NCBI RefSeq assembly: GCF_046224405.1
Contig: NZ_JBJXRK010000020.1
Span: 1-45,537 of the forward strand
Direction of reading: 5' to 3'
DNA from: Gudongella sp046224405
GTDB lineage: Bacteria > Bacillota > Clostridia > Tissierellales > Tissierellaceae
DNA length: 45,537 nucleotides
Shown here: positions 1 to 8,089 of the stretch, in pieces
Position numbering within the stretch: the first letter of the stretch is position 1
Layout: every line of letters begins with the position of its first letter
Translations under genes and position numbers: made by a program
The notes under the pieces: generated by a model
Seen by the model: the letters and a program-made list of their open reading frames with translations, nothing else
What the model was told of the DNA's origin: nothing
The model's database searches: none

Positions 1-60
1 TTTGCCAAATACCCAATATTGATACAAATAAACAAGATGCTGGTGTTCGATTTTAAGTAA
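1..60 (+). other. Possible 3' end of an upstream gene
   Basis: One plus-strand frame is open from the first base to a TAA at 58-60 and would encode 19 residues ending LVFDFK. Another frame is also open to a TAA at 54-56. Nothing identifies the protein. The terminator at 125-170 would suit a plus-strand gene ending here, but that is the only support. It may also be plain intergenic DNA. Confidence 0.2.
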
Positions 61-124
61 AGTGGTAACGGATAGGAGCATATGGTACTAGCTAATGCTT
101 TGTCAAATATATCTGCCCCAATTA

Positions 125-170
125 AAAAAACCTCGGCTAGGTCTCAATTGAGAACAGCCGAGGTTTTTAA
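125..170. terminator. Bidirectional hairpin terminator, copy A
   Basis: The arms AACCTCGGCT and AGCCGAGGTT are complementary, with an A-run before and a T-run after, so the hairpin can terminate in both directions. The loop holds a second small palindrome, TCTCAATTGAGA. The same terminator recurs with two or three changes at 6832-6875, and at both sites it is followed by a remnant of the formate-dehydrogenase partner gene. Confidence 0.8.
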
Positions 171-181
171 CAGATTTATTT

Positions 182-292
182 CTAATATTCTGGTGGCAGC
201 GCCATCATCTCTTCATAGTTATACACAGGACCATCAACGGACATGTAGTGGCCTCCAACTTTATAGTGGCCGCATTTTCCAGGACCGCACCG
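182..292 (-). pseudogene. Remnant A: 3' end of the FdhB-like gene
   Basis: Read on the minus strand, this stretch encodes about 36 residues matching the extreme C-terminus of the iron-sulfur flavoprotein at 10393-12327, ending MALPPEY and a TAG stop. Two of the four cysteines that would bind the 2Fe-2S cluster are changed: the third is Tyr and the fourth is Ser. No start codon or upstream domain is left. It is an eroded gene fragment, and its terminator at 125-170 is still in place. The homology stops abruptly at about 293. Confidence 0.8.
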
Positions 293-413
293 AATTATTC
301 TTAAGATGGATTATCACTACTATTTGATGACTCATGATTAGCTTAACAAACCTTATATTTTAAGTTGATGACGTTTAGTATTGTATTGGAAATACGCAAC
401 TTAATCTAAGCTA

Positions 414-998
414 TCAATCAATTAGCTGGTCACTAGATCCAAATAGACCATAAAAGAATAATTTTCCTAAATCAATTTGTATCTTCTTATTCAAGTTTGA
501 CATCAGAGCTTGATTGATTGCACGAATGTAAATCAATATGGATTCAGAAGAAATATCTTTGTCAAGAGAGCCCTCAAGTTTACCTTGATCGATTAACTTC
601 ATAAATAGAGGGATGGTTTTGGTTTCCCCATACTCATCTAGAAACTGCTTTATAAGTGGATCGTTTACAAATTCTACCTGACTAAAGATTTCATTGAAGT
701 TATTACCCGCTTCACTTGAAATAGAGCGCATCTTAGTAATTTTTTCCTTAAAGGAAAGTTCGCTTTTGACTAATGATTCCAAGTCTCTCATGGTATCATC
801 CATCAACTTAAAGTAAACTTGTCTTGCCAAATTCTCTTTGCTTCCGAAATAGTTGTATATACTCACCTGAGATACATTTGCACTTTTTGAGATTTCTGAA
901 ATGCTAACATCCTTTATGCCCTTTCTTGAAAAAAGCTGAAGTGCAGCATTTAAAATATCTCTCATTTTGTTTGATTTTCTTATTTCAAATCCATTCAT
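414..998 (-). CDS. TetR/AcrR-family transcriptional regulator
   Basis: The 194-aa protein has the TetR helix-turn-helix in residues about 11-57, with the typical pattern of AALQLFSRKG, ISEISKSANVS and IYNYFGSKENL. The rest is a helical ligand-binding domain. It points away from rph and the MFS gene, the usual layout of a TetR repressor and its target; an IS110-family element now lies between them. The start at 998 has no clear ribosome binding site; a second ATG lies 11 codons in. The half-site TATTTCA occurs twice next to its start (about 981-987 and 1001-1007) and resembles the arms of the palindromes at the rph promoter, so it may regulate itself and rph. The ligand, perhaps a rifamycin, is inferred only from context. 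Confidence 0.85.
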   Translation of the reverse strand: MNGFEIRKSNKMRDILNAALQLFSRKGIKDVSISEISKSANVSQVSIYNYFGSKENLARQVYFKLMDDTMRDLESLVKSELSFKEKITKMRSISSEAGNNFNEIFSQVEFVNDPLIKQFLDEYGETKTIPLFMKLIDQGKLEGSLDKDISSESILIYIRAINQALMSNLNKKIQIDLGKLFFYGLFGSSDQLID

Positions 999-1010
999 TT
1001 ATTTCACGTA

Positions 1011-1048
1011 TAATCCAATTAACCTCTTTAATAGGGGGTGTTGGATTA
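1011..1048. promoter_or_regulatory. Inverted repeat upstream of tetR
   Basis: Arms TAATCCAA (1011-1018) and TTGGATTA (1041-1048) form a perfect 8-bp inverted repeat with a 22-bp spacer, just upstream of the tetR start and left of the IS. It could be an operator or part of the IS end region; neither is shown. Confidence 0.3.
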
Positions 1049-1291
1049 TTTCTCCTTTCTCCCAAATTATTTGGGTATTATCTATTACTCCGTTATTATA
1101 ATGATAAAGCACTGTGGATTTGTTTCTATTTTGCTACAGCTTTGACTGTTTTGAGGTGACTCAGACCACAGCTTTTCGTCTTCACTGGTAATTGGTTAGT
1201 TAACGCTTTGACGTTTGTATTTACGTGATTCCATGGCCGGAAACCTTGTGGAAAACAACAGTGCTAAATATTATTGAAGGAGGTATTTCTA

Positions 1292-2461
1292 ATGTTCTAT
1301 GTCGGAATCGACATCTCTAAGTTCAAACACGACTGTTTCATTGTTACTGAAGCAGGCGAGGTTGTTTGTGATTCTTTTCCCATCAAGAGCGATTCTGATG
1401 GGTTTACAGAACTCTTGTCTGTTCTAGATTCTCTTGATCCTAAAGAGAATGTAAGAATAGGGTTTGAATCTACTGGTCACTATGCTTTAAACCTGAAGTT
1501 ATTCCTCGAAAAAGCCCACTACAGCTTCATGGAATTTAACCCTGTTCTTCTCTCAAAGTTTAACAAGTCTCAGTCTTTAAGGCGTACCAAAACGGATGCA
1601 ATTGATTCCATATCCATTGCCCGCTGGCTTATGACGGTTGATTACAAACCCTATCCAATAGGATTTTATCATACCTACGCGCTTAAGTCATTAACTCGTC
1701 TTCGTGACTCTCTTGTTAAACAGCGAAGCTTTTACATGGTTAAGATTACAAATGTCCTTGATCATGTCTTTCCTGAGTTTAAGCCATTTTTCAATAATCG
1801 GTTTAGCAAGACTGCTATCTACCTTTTAGAGAATTATGGTTCTGCCAAAAGTATTGCTAAGATGAATACTAGGTCCTATGATGCTTTGCGCAGTATCTCC
1901 AGAGGAAAATTCTCTATGCAAAAATTCCTAAAGCTCAAAGAATTGGCCAAGAATACAGTTGGCTGTGATCATGAACTTTTCACTTGCCAATTGAACAGTC
2001 TGCTGTCTTTGTATAAGCAATTAGCAAATGAGATTGCATCTCTTGAGAGGCAAATTGAATCTTTAATCGCTGAAATTGATCCCAAAACTTTATCAATACC
2101 TGGTATTGGTCCTCTGTCAACAGCTGTTATATATGCTGAATATGGTGATTTCTCAAAATTTAATTCCCCTGCTCAGATGCTTTCGTTTGCAGGGCTTGAA
2201 CCAGGTTATTATCAATCAGGGACGTCGGAACATGGTGGCGGTATGGTTAAAAGAGGTTCTTCCCATCTTCGCTACACCTTGATGAATCTTTGCATTCCAT
2301 TGATTCAATACAACATAACATTTGCGGAGTACTACCACAAGAAGCGTAATGAAGGTAAATCACACCGTGTGTCATGTTCTCACCTTGTTAAGGAGTTGAT
2401 TCGAGTCATCTTTACTCTTGAAAAGAATGGAATTGATTTTGATCCAACAAAACTTCGCTGA
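1292..2461 (+). CDS. IS110-family transposase (DEDD recombinase)
   Basis: The 389-aa protein begins with a RuvC-like DEDD domain: D7 in VGIDISK, E59 in GFESTGHY, and D102 and D105 in TDAIDSISIARWL. The C-terminal Transposase_20 domain follows, with SIPGIGPLSTAVI and a GLEPGYYQSGTSEHGG segment that carries the conserved serine region. The start at 1292 is chosen because AAGGAGG lies at 1277-1283 with 8-nt spacing; an upstream start at 1274 would place the ribosome binding site inside the gene. The gene is full length and shows no disruption, so the element may be active. IS110 enzymes cut and rejoin DNA under guidance from an element-encoded RNA. Confidence 0.92.
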   Translation: MFYVGIDISKFKHDCFIVTEAGEVVCDSFPIKSDSDGFTELLSVLDSLDPKENVRIGFESTGHYALNLKLFLEKAHYSFMEFNPVLLSKFNKSQSLRRTKTDAIDSISIARWLMTVDYKPYPIGFYHTYALKSLTRLRDSLVKQRSFYMVKITNVLDHVFPEFKPFFNNRFSKTAIYLLENYGSAKSIAKMNTRSYDALRSISRGKFSMQKFLKLKELAKNTVGCDHELFTCQLNSLLSLYKQLANEIASLERQIESLIAEIDPKTLSIPGIGPLSTAVIYAEYGDFSKFNSPAQMLSFAGLEPGYYQSGTSEHGGGMVKRGSSHLRYTLMNLCIPLIQYNITFAEYYHKKRNEGKSHRVSCSHLVKELIRVIFTLEKNGIDFDPTKLR

Positions 2462-2470
2462 TTGTGTAGT

Positions 2471-2503
2471 GGCAATCAGTAACACTAAAGTCTGATTGCT
2501 TTT
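2471..2503 (+). terminator. Terminator after the IS110 transposase
   Basis: The arms GCAATCAG and CTGATTGC flank a 12-nt loop and are followed by TTTTT. It lies 10 nt after the transposase stop and inside the putative right end of the element, where it could also end a non-coding RNA. Confidence 0.75.
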
Positions 2504-2618
2504 TGAAGTGATCTATCAAAAGGCTTGTTTCGTATGCCCATTTTTGTTTCAGTATTTTTTCAATAAAAATCATTGACTTTTAATAGTTAGTCACCTCACT
2601 ATTAGTGTAGCAATATTT

Positions 2619-2645
2619 ATGAAATATATCAAGAGAATATTTCAT
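2619..2645. promoter_or_regulatory. 27-bp palindromic operator 1 upstream of rph
   Basis: ATGAAATAT-N9-ATATTTCAT is a perfect 9+9 inverted repeat. It lies just upstream of the -35 box of the rph promoter and is almost identical to the second copy at 2680-2706. This is the expected form of a TetR-family operator. Confidence 0.65.
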
Positions 2646-2652
2646 AAATATA

Positions 2653-2681
2653 TTGACAGTACAATCCTAATAATATAATAT
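2653..2681 (+). promoter_or_regulatory. Promoter of rph
   Basis: TTGACA at 2653-2658 is followed 17 bp later by TAATAT at 2676-2681; an alternative -10, TATAAT, overlaps it at 2674-2679. The promoter sits exactly between the two 27-bp palindromes, and the second palindrome covers the end of the -10 box and the start point, so a bound repressor would block polymerase. Confidence 0.7.
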
Positions 2682-2706
2682 GAAATATATAGAAAGAATA
2701 TTTCAT
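2680..2706. promoter_or_regulatory. 27-bp palindromic operator 2 upstream of rph
   Basis: This second ATGAAATAT-N9-ATATTTCAT repeat is 61 bp from the first, about six helical turns, so two dimers would bind on the same face of the DNA. It overlaps the expected transcription start. It lies upstream of the chosen rph start codon, which argues against starting the gene at 2680. Confidence 0.65.
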
Positions 2707-2730
2707 AACTCTGGCATGAGGAGGATTTGT

Positions 2731-5358
2731 ATGAGTTCATATGTGCTTAATTTCAATGAGATTGATAGAACACATCTTATGGTTGTTGGAGGGAAAGGAT
2801 TTAATTTGGGGGTGCTATCCAAAATTGATGGGATAATGGTCCCCGAAGGCTTTTGTGTCACAACAGGAGCGTACAGGAAAGCAGTGGAAAATATTGATGG
2901 TTTTAAAATACTGCTAGATCAATTATCGTCACTAAAAGCAAGAGACAGAGCTAAAATCAAGGAAATTAGCAGTAAGCTTCGCACAGCTATTGAAGAAAAG
3001 GAAATCAATAAAGAGATTGAGATGGAAATCATCAATAGTATATCCAAACTAGGTCAAGAGCATGCCTATGCTGTTCGTTCAAGTGCCACAGCTGAGGACC
3101 TGCCGTTTACTTCTTTCGCAGGCCAGCAAGACACTTACTTGAATGTGGTAGGTAGTGATTCAATCATAGAACATGTTAGGAAGTGTTGGGCATCACTATT
3201 TACAGAACGTGCCGTAATCTACAGAATACAGAATGGATTTGATCACCGCAAAGTATATCTATCAGTGGTGGTTCAACGAATGATTTTTCCTGAAGCTTCT
3301 GGCATCCTATTTACTGCTGACCCTGTCACATTCAACCGTAAAGTCATTTCCATAGATGCTAGCTTTGGACTTGGAGAAGCCATAGTGTCAGGTTTAGTTA
3401 ATGCAGACAATTATAAAGTTCGAAATGGAAGCATTGTTGATAAGAAGATTTCCACAAAAAAAACAGCAATTTATCCTCAATGCAATGAAGGGACAGAAGT
3501 ATGTGAAATAGAAATGGATAAACAGAATGATCAGACACTTACAGATGAACAGATCTTACAGCTTGAAAAAATTGGAAGACAAATTGAGACAAGCTTTACC
3601 AAACCTCAAGATATCGAATGGTGCTTGTATAAGGAGAAATTCTATATAGTTCAAAGTAGGCCCATCACTACTTTATATCCTCTACCGAAAGCTGAAGATA
3701 ATAAAAACCGTGTATATGTATCCTTAGGTCATTTGCAGATGATGACTGACGACATAAAGCCATTGGGGATGTCGTTTTGTCAAATGCTATCTTTCTGGTT
3801 TGGGCAGAATCTTAAGTCGGCTGGCGGGAGACTTTTTATAGACGGGACATACGACCTATCATCACCTATTGGGAGAAGAGTGTTAATGTCCAGTACAGGT
3901 AATGCGGACATATTGATGAAGAATGCTCTTGTTAACCTGATGAAGAGGAAAGATTTCGTTAAAGGGCTCCCAAAAGGAAAAGGTACAATAAGCTCAGGAA
4001 CAGGAGCACTGACATGGATTGTACCAGCGATTAAAGTGTACAGAAAAAATGATTCTGACACCATAAAAAATATAATTGCCTACAATGAAAAGCTCATAGA
4101 CGATATGGAGAAGCAAATCAGAACATTATCAGGAGAAAAGTTGTTTGAATTCATTTCACAAGATACTAAGGAAATAAAAGGTGTACTGACTGGTCCTGAA
4201 AATATGAAGATGATGGTGGTTGGGGGGTATGTCACCAACTGGATAAATAAGAAAATGGAGAAATGGCTGGGAGAAAAGGGTGTTGCTGATATTCTTTCCA
4301 AGTCTGTAGAAAACAATATCACAACTGAAATGGGATTTGCACTTTTGGATGTAGCTGGTATTGTTGGGAAATATCCAGGAGTAGTCGAATACTTGAGGAA
4401 TGCATCAGATGAGACTTTTTTTGAGGACTTAAGAAAAAAGGAAGGTGGAGAATTTGTTGCTGCAGCCCTGGAGGAGTTTCTGGTAAAGTATGGCATGCGT
4501 TGTCCTGGGGAGATAGATATAACGAAGCCTCGTTGGAGTGAGAAACCAACTGCACTGGTTCCAATGATTCTAAGTAGTATTAAGAGTGTTGAACAAATCT
4601 CAAGTACTGAAAAGTTCGACCAGGGACGTAGGGAAGCTTTGAATATGGAAGAAGAGCTATTAACTAGACTAAAACAATTGCCTGGTGGAAAGGGCAAGGC
4701 GAAAAAGACAAGAAAGATGATTAGGGTATTAAGAAATGTGATTGGATTCAGGGAATATCCTAAATATTCCTTTATTAAGCGGTTTCAGATCTATAAAAAC
4801 GCACTTATGAAAGAAGCTGACGCATTGCTGGAAAAAGGTCTAATAAAGAAGACTGAGGATGTTTATTATCTTTCTTTTCATGAATTTTGGGAGGTTGTAA
4901 AGACTCAAAATCTTGATTATACAATTGTTGAAGAAAGAAAAAGAGACTATGATTTATATGAGAATCTGACGCCTCCTAGGGTAATGACTTCAGAGGGAGA
5001 AGTGATTTCAGGACAGTATAATACCAACAATATACCTGAAGGAGCTTTGGTTGGAGTGCCGGTTTCATCGGGAATCGTTGAAGGAACAGCTAGGGTTGTG
5101 ATGAAGCTGGAGGATGCAAACATTGAAGAGGGAGATATACTAGTGACATCATTCACGGACCCTAGCTGGACTCCGCTGTTTGTATCAATCGAGGGATTGG
5201 TGACAGAGGTAGGGGGATTAATGACCCATGGGGCTGTTGTGACCCGCGAGTATGGCATAGCGGGAGTGGTAGGTGTTGAAAATGCAACTATGTTAATAAA
5301 GGATGGGCAACGAATTAGAGTTAATGGTACGGAAGGTTATGTGGAAATATTAGAATAG
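2731..5358 (+). CDS. rph: Rifampicin phosphotransferase
   Basis: The 875-aa protein has the three-part structure of Rph enzymes, which inactivate rifamycins by ATP-dependent phosphorylation. An N-terminal ATP-grasp domain (about 1-320) shows GGKG with K22, RSSATAEDLP with R116 and a QSRPITTLYP end. A central drug-binding domain spans about 330-755. The C-terminal swivelling phosphohistidine domain has MTHGAVVTRE with the catalytic H833. The length fits the family (about 865 aa). The start at 2731 has AGGAGG at 2719-2724. PEP synthase is the main alternative, but the length, the domain order and the absence of a PEP-utilizing C-terminal barrel favour Rph. It is followed 64 bp later by an MFS pump and is probably controlled by the TetR at 414-998. 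Confidence 0.85.
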   Translation: MSSYVLNFNEIDRTHLMVVGGKGFNLGVLSKIDGIMVPEGFCVTTGAYRKAVENIDGFKILLDQLSSLKARDRAKIKEISSKLRTAIEEKEINKEIEMEIINSISKLGQEHAYAVRSSATAEDLPFTSFAGQQDTYLNVVGSDSIIEHVRKCWASLFTERAVIYRIQNGFDHRKVYLSVVVQRMIFPEASGILFTADPVTFNRKVISIDASFGLGEAIVSGLVNADNYKVRNGSIVDKKISTKKTAIYPQCNEGTEVCEIEMDKQNDQTLTDEQILQLEKIGRQIETSFTKPQDIEWCLYKEKFYIVQSRPITTLYPLPKAEDNKNRVYVSLGHLQMMTDDIKPLGMSFCQMLSFWFGQNLKSAGGRLFIDGTYDLSSPIGRRVLMSSTGNADILMKNALVNLMKRKDFVKGLPKGKGTISSGTGALTWIVPAIKVYRKNDSDTIKNIIAYNEKLIDDMEKQIRTLSGEKLFEFISQDTKEIKGVLTGPENMKMMVVGGYVTNWINKKMEKWLGEKGVADILSKSVENNITTEMGFALLDVAGIVGKYPGVVEYLRNASDETFFEDLRKKEGGEFVAAALEEFLVKYGMRCPGEIDITKPRWSEKPTALVPMILSSIKSVEQISSTEKFDQGRREALNMEEELLTRLKQLPGGKGKAKKTRKMIRVLRNVIGFREYPKYSFIKRFQIYKNALMKEADALLEKGLIKKTEDVYYLSFHEFWEVVKTQNLDYTIVEERKRDYDLYENLTPPRVMTSEGEVISGQYNTNNIPEGALVGVPVSSGIVEGTARVVMKLEDANIEEGDILVTSFTDPSWTPLFVSIEGLVTEVGGLMTHGAVVTREYGIAGVVGVENATMLIKDGQRIRVNGTEGYVEILE

Positions 5359-5422
5359 AGATGAGTTTATATTCTATTGAATCAATATCGATGACTATCC
5401 TAAAGGGAGGGTGTGCTGCCTC

Positions 5423-6712
5423 TTGAACAGTGAGAATAGCAATGGGAATGAACGTGAAAATAGGAAAGGTCCTGTAAATATCAACTTTATTCTATTCCTA
5501 TTCGGGAGAGTAGTATCCGACACTGGAACCAGTATCCAGATGATGATTATGCCCCTATATATTATTGACGCGGGTGGAACGGCTGCAACCGTGGGAGTTT
5601 TCTCCTTCCTATCCTTAATGCCTGCACTACTTGTATATCCTTTTGCAGGAGTAATTGGAGACCGCAGGAATAGAAAGATAATTATGGTTGTAACAGATTT
5701 CGTTAATGCAGGAGCTATTTTAGGATTGGCACTGCTATCTAATTGGGGTGTAATGAGACTATCATTCCTATTAATTGTACAGGTGGTTATTTCATTAATG
5801 AACGGATTGTTTGAACCTGCCACAAGGGGTATGCTACCTCAATTGGTAAAAAAAGAGGAGTTGACCCGCCATAATTCCATAGTTGCATCCACAAGGAGTG
5901 CTTCTATACTTCTGGGGCCAGTCATAGGGGCCCTATTGTACGCAAGTTTTGGAGTGACACTGGTATTCGTTGCAAATGGAGTTTCATTTATGATATCCGG
6001 AATTAGTGAGATGATAATTCGGTATACCCATATTAAGCAGGAAGCGCCAGATGGTCCAAAGGGAATGCTTAATGACTTGTTTGAAGGTGTAAGATTTGTT
6101 TTACAAAACAAACTTATACGTAAGTTGAGCTTCTTTCTTTTAGTAAGCTATTTTGTCATACAACCAATTTTCAGTGTGATTTTGCCATTGTTTTTTAAGA
6201 AAAGCTTATCATTTTCAGATGCGCACTATGGATATCTGCAGACAATCATCATACTGGGTGCATTAATTGGGAGTGTCATGGTTGGGTATCTTTTTGGGAA
6301 AGAAGTAAGGATGTCCAAGCCTCTGGTTATGGGAAGCAGCATTCTATTGAGCTCTATGTTTATTTTCTCGATCTTGCTTTTTCCAAAAAGCTTGTATATA
6401 TTTGGGAATGATTCGACCATCTATTTCATTTTACTGGCATCTATTCTATGTATGTTCAGCGCTGGAAGTATGTTCATATCAATCCCTGTTCAGTCCTTTA
6501 TTCAACAAGCAACTCCAAATGAATATATGTCCAGGGTCTTTTCATTGGTCAATATGATATCTCGCGGTGGAATACCATTTGGTGCATTGATGTATGGAAC
6601 GATTCTAGAAAGAGCTGAAATGCACTGGACAATGTTGATTACCACAGTATTGATGATCTTTGCAATGACAATGTTACTGATTTCTCTATCGAGGTCATAT
6701 AGCGATAGATAG
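5423..6712 (+). CDS. MFS efflux transporter
   Basis: The 429-aa protein has about 12 hydrophobic segments and the MFS loop motif between helices 2 and 3, GVIGDRRNRKI (residues about 69-79). It resembles the macrolide-efflux/enterobactin-exporter branch (MFS_3). A TTG at 5423 is the likely start, 12 nt after GGGAGG; a GTG at 5411 sits directly on the ribosome binding site and is less likely. It lies 64 bp after rph with no terminator between, so the two are probably one operon combining inactivation with export. The substrate is unknown. Confidence 0.82.
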   Translation: MNSENSNGNERENRKGPVNINFILFLFGRVVSDTGTSIQMMIMPLYIIDAGGTAATVGVFSFLSLMPALLVYPFAGVIGDRRNRKIIMVVTDFVNAGAILGLALLSNWGVMRLSFLLIVQVVISLMNGLFEPATRGMLPQLVKKEELTRHNSIVASTRSASILLGPVIGALLYASFGVTLVFVANGVSFMISGISEMIIRYTHIKQEAPDGPKGMLNDLFEGVRFVLQNKLIRKLSFFLLVSYFVIQPIFSVILPLFFKKSLSFSDAHYGYLQTIIILGALIGSVMVGYLFGKEVRMSKPLVMGSSILLSSMFIFSILLFPKSLYIFGNDSTIYFILLASILCMFSAGSMFISIPVQSFIQQATPNEYMSRVFSLVNMISRGGIPFGALMYGTILERAEMHWTMLITTVLMIFAMTMLLISLSRSYSDR

Positions 6713-6831
6713 GGTATGTCCAGTATCCAACCAAGAATAGATTCACCATTGTTTAGAATGGAAATCTCTTATTTTGTATTATTGTAAGAAGTAAGTATTA
6801 TAAAGTTAGATGTAAAAATCTTTATAAACTA

Positions 6832-6875
6832 AAAACCTCGACCAGGTCTCAATTGAGAACAGCCGAGGTTTTTAA
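6832..6875. terminator. Bidirectional hairpin terminator, copy B
   Basis: This is the same hairpin as at 125-170, with AAAACCTCG and CGAGGTTTT arms and the identical TCTCAATTGAGA loop. It would end the rph-MFS transcript. It is immediately followed by remnant B of the fdhB tail, as copy A is by remnant A. Confidence 0.8.
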
Positions 6876-6886
6876 CAGATTTATTT

Positions 6887-7015
6887 CTAATATTCTGGTG
6901 GCAGCGCCATCATCTCTTCATAGTTGAACACAGGACCATCAACGCACATGTAGTGGCCTCCAACTTTAGAGTAACAGCATTTTCCTGCACCATAGAGCAT
7001 AAGAGTCCTAAGTAT
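6887..7015 (-). pseudogene. Remnant B: 3' end of the FdhB-like gene
   Basis: On the minus strand this stretch encodes the last 40 or so residues of the FdhB-like protein at 10393-12327, ending VFNYEEMMALPPEY. Upstream of the cysteine region it still resembles the intact copy (NIL-x-x-L-x-T-x-M). Two cluster cysteines are lost: the first is Tyr and the third is Ser. The frame stays open for 61 codons by chance, but nothing suggests an expressed gene. It lies closer to the intact sequence than remnant A in some positions and further in others, so the two decayed separately. Confidence 0.8.
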
Positions 7016-7190
7016 TTTTAGAATGTTAAATATGCAGATTATATTTAAGGCCTGAAATATGGTTATGAGCAAGTAATCTCTGAATAAAAGCTATAAAAGT
7101 CTTGAAAGGGAAATTCTCTCTGATAGCTTTGGAATACTCAAGCTTTATACTGCCTTCAAGGTTTCTTGTTATTAAAATCAATAGTAAATC
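7016..7190. other. Intergenic stretch with no recognised feature
   Basis: Together with the remnant and the terminators this fills the 568-bp gap between the MFS and LuxR genes. AT-rich, no ORF with a ribosome binding site, no family-like hairpin. It may contain more decayed fdhB sequence beyond recognition. Confidence 0.5.
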
Positions 7191-7226
7191 AAAAACACGG
7201 GACTCAGATTAAGAGTTCCGTGTTTA
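7191..7226. terminator. Terminator after the LuxR-type gene
   Basis: AAACACGGGACTC and GAGTTCCGTGTTT are complementary apart from one position and are flanked by an A-run on the left, which becomes the U-run for the minus-strand LuxR gene ending at 7281. Confidence 0.7.
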
Positions 7227-7280
7227 CCATTTTAGCCAATAATAATTAAGTGTTTATATAAATGCTGGTTGGATAATAAT

Positions 7281-8030
7281 CTAGCCGAGCAATCTAACCA
7301 GAAGTTCCTGCAAGTTGGAGACATGCATTTTCTGGTAGATGTGAGATATGTGCTTATGAGTAGTAGATTGGGAAATATGAAGAGACTTGCTAATCATAGT
7401 CGGCGAAACTCCTTGGCATAGAAGATTTACAACCTCTATCTCCCTCTCAGTCAATTCCGTAGTATCCCAGGAGATTTGATCAATACCCTTCTGAACTGTC
7501 TGCTGATGGAAATAATTCTTATGAAGATTGTTTAGCAACGGAATTAACAAAGACAAAGTTAGTAATTCGTTATCTGTAAATTTTTCGTCGTTAGTTTTAT
7601 CAAGGGCAAATACGGTTCTAGGCATACCATTAAGATCATATAGGCAAAACCCAAGGGAGTATTTCAGACCACGGGGACGAACATAGTCAGGAACAAATTC
7701 AGTAGAAGCTTCCTTTTCCCATTCTATTACATTTATTGTAGGTTTGTTTGGATTCTCTCTAGGATTTTTACTAATGGAGTATCGTGCATTTTCAATCTTT
7801 GAATAGTATTCGAGGTACATGGTGCTCCAATGTTTGTCAATATTCATGAGATATTGATTTTGTACCCTTCTATTTCCATCGAGAAAGTAAATGAGTGACT
7901 GATCAAAATTGCATAGCTCTTTAAGGTTATTCATAACAGAGATTGAAAATGACTTTGGGTCGCTCTCATTTCCGCAGGAGATGGCAAAGTCATAAATTTT
8001 TTGCCAAGGAATATTTGGATTAGTATTCAT
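7281..8030 (-). CDS. LuxR-type transcriptional regulator
   Basis: The 249-aa protein has an N-terminal sensor-like region (about 1-170, possibly GAF-like, with a FALDKTNDEKFTDNELLTL segment) and a C-terminal LuxR helix-turn-helix at about 188-245 (LTEREIEVVNLLCQG, MISKSLHISQSTTHKHISHIYQKM). The start at 8030 has GGAGG 8 nt upstream; the ATG at 8054 would lie before that site. It is divergent from the PanB-like gene, and a 14-bp palindrome lies between them, so it probably controls that gene and the SDR. There is no receiver domain or acyl-homoserine-lactone motif that I recognise; the signal is unknown. Confidence 0.85.
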   Translation of the reverse strand: MNTNPNIPWQKIYDFAISCGNESDPKSFSISVMNNLKELCNFDQSLIYFLDGNRRVQNQYLMNIDKHWSTMYLEYYSKIENARYSISKNPRENPNKPTINVIEWEKEASTEFVPDYVRPRGLKYSLGFCLYDLNGMPRTVFALDKTNDEKFTDNELLTLSLLIPLLNNLHKNYFHQQTVQKGIDQISWDTTELTEREIEVVNLLCQGVSPTMISKSLHISQSTTHKHISHIYQKMHVSNLQELLVRLLG

Positions 8031-8089
8031 CTTCATTACCTCCAAATTCCACATTAAAAGACTAAATGTCTGAAACCATTTCTATAGGG

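Larger units (their letters stand above)
1152..2598 (+). mobile_element. IS110/IS1111-family insertion sequence (approximate ends)
   Basis: The element carries one DEDD transposase gene. A perfect 10-bp inverted repeat, TGAGGTGACT at 1152-1161 and its complement at 2589-2598, sits outside the gene on both sides and may be the subterminal inverted repeat typical of the IS1111 branch. The true ends must lie a little outside these repeats and cannot be set without an empty site. About 130 bp of non-coding DNA lie on each side of the gene. In this family one such flank encodes the bridge RNA that pairs with target and donor DNA. The insertion splits the tetR-rph intergenic region. Confidence 0.6.
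1..6995. other. Rifamycin-resistance-like cassette between direct repeats
   Basis: Two direct repeats of about 165 bp (about 125-292 and about 6832-6995) enclose a tetR gene, an IS110-family element, rph and an MFS pump. Each repeat is a terminator hairpin plus an eroded fdhB 3' end, in the same orientation. Recombination between them would delete or duplicate the whole 6.7 kb. This is a layout seen in the sequence; mobility of the unit is an inference, since no integrase or resolvase of its own is present. Confidence 0.55.

Noticed and set aside
926..1159. 77-codon ORF overlapping the tetR start and left IS flank
   Set aside because: No ribosome binding site, overlaps tetR on the other strand and runs through the element border.
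4080..4697. 205-codon minus-strand ORF inside rph
   Set aside because: It is a shadow of the rph frame, Ser- and Phe-rich without motif or start signal.
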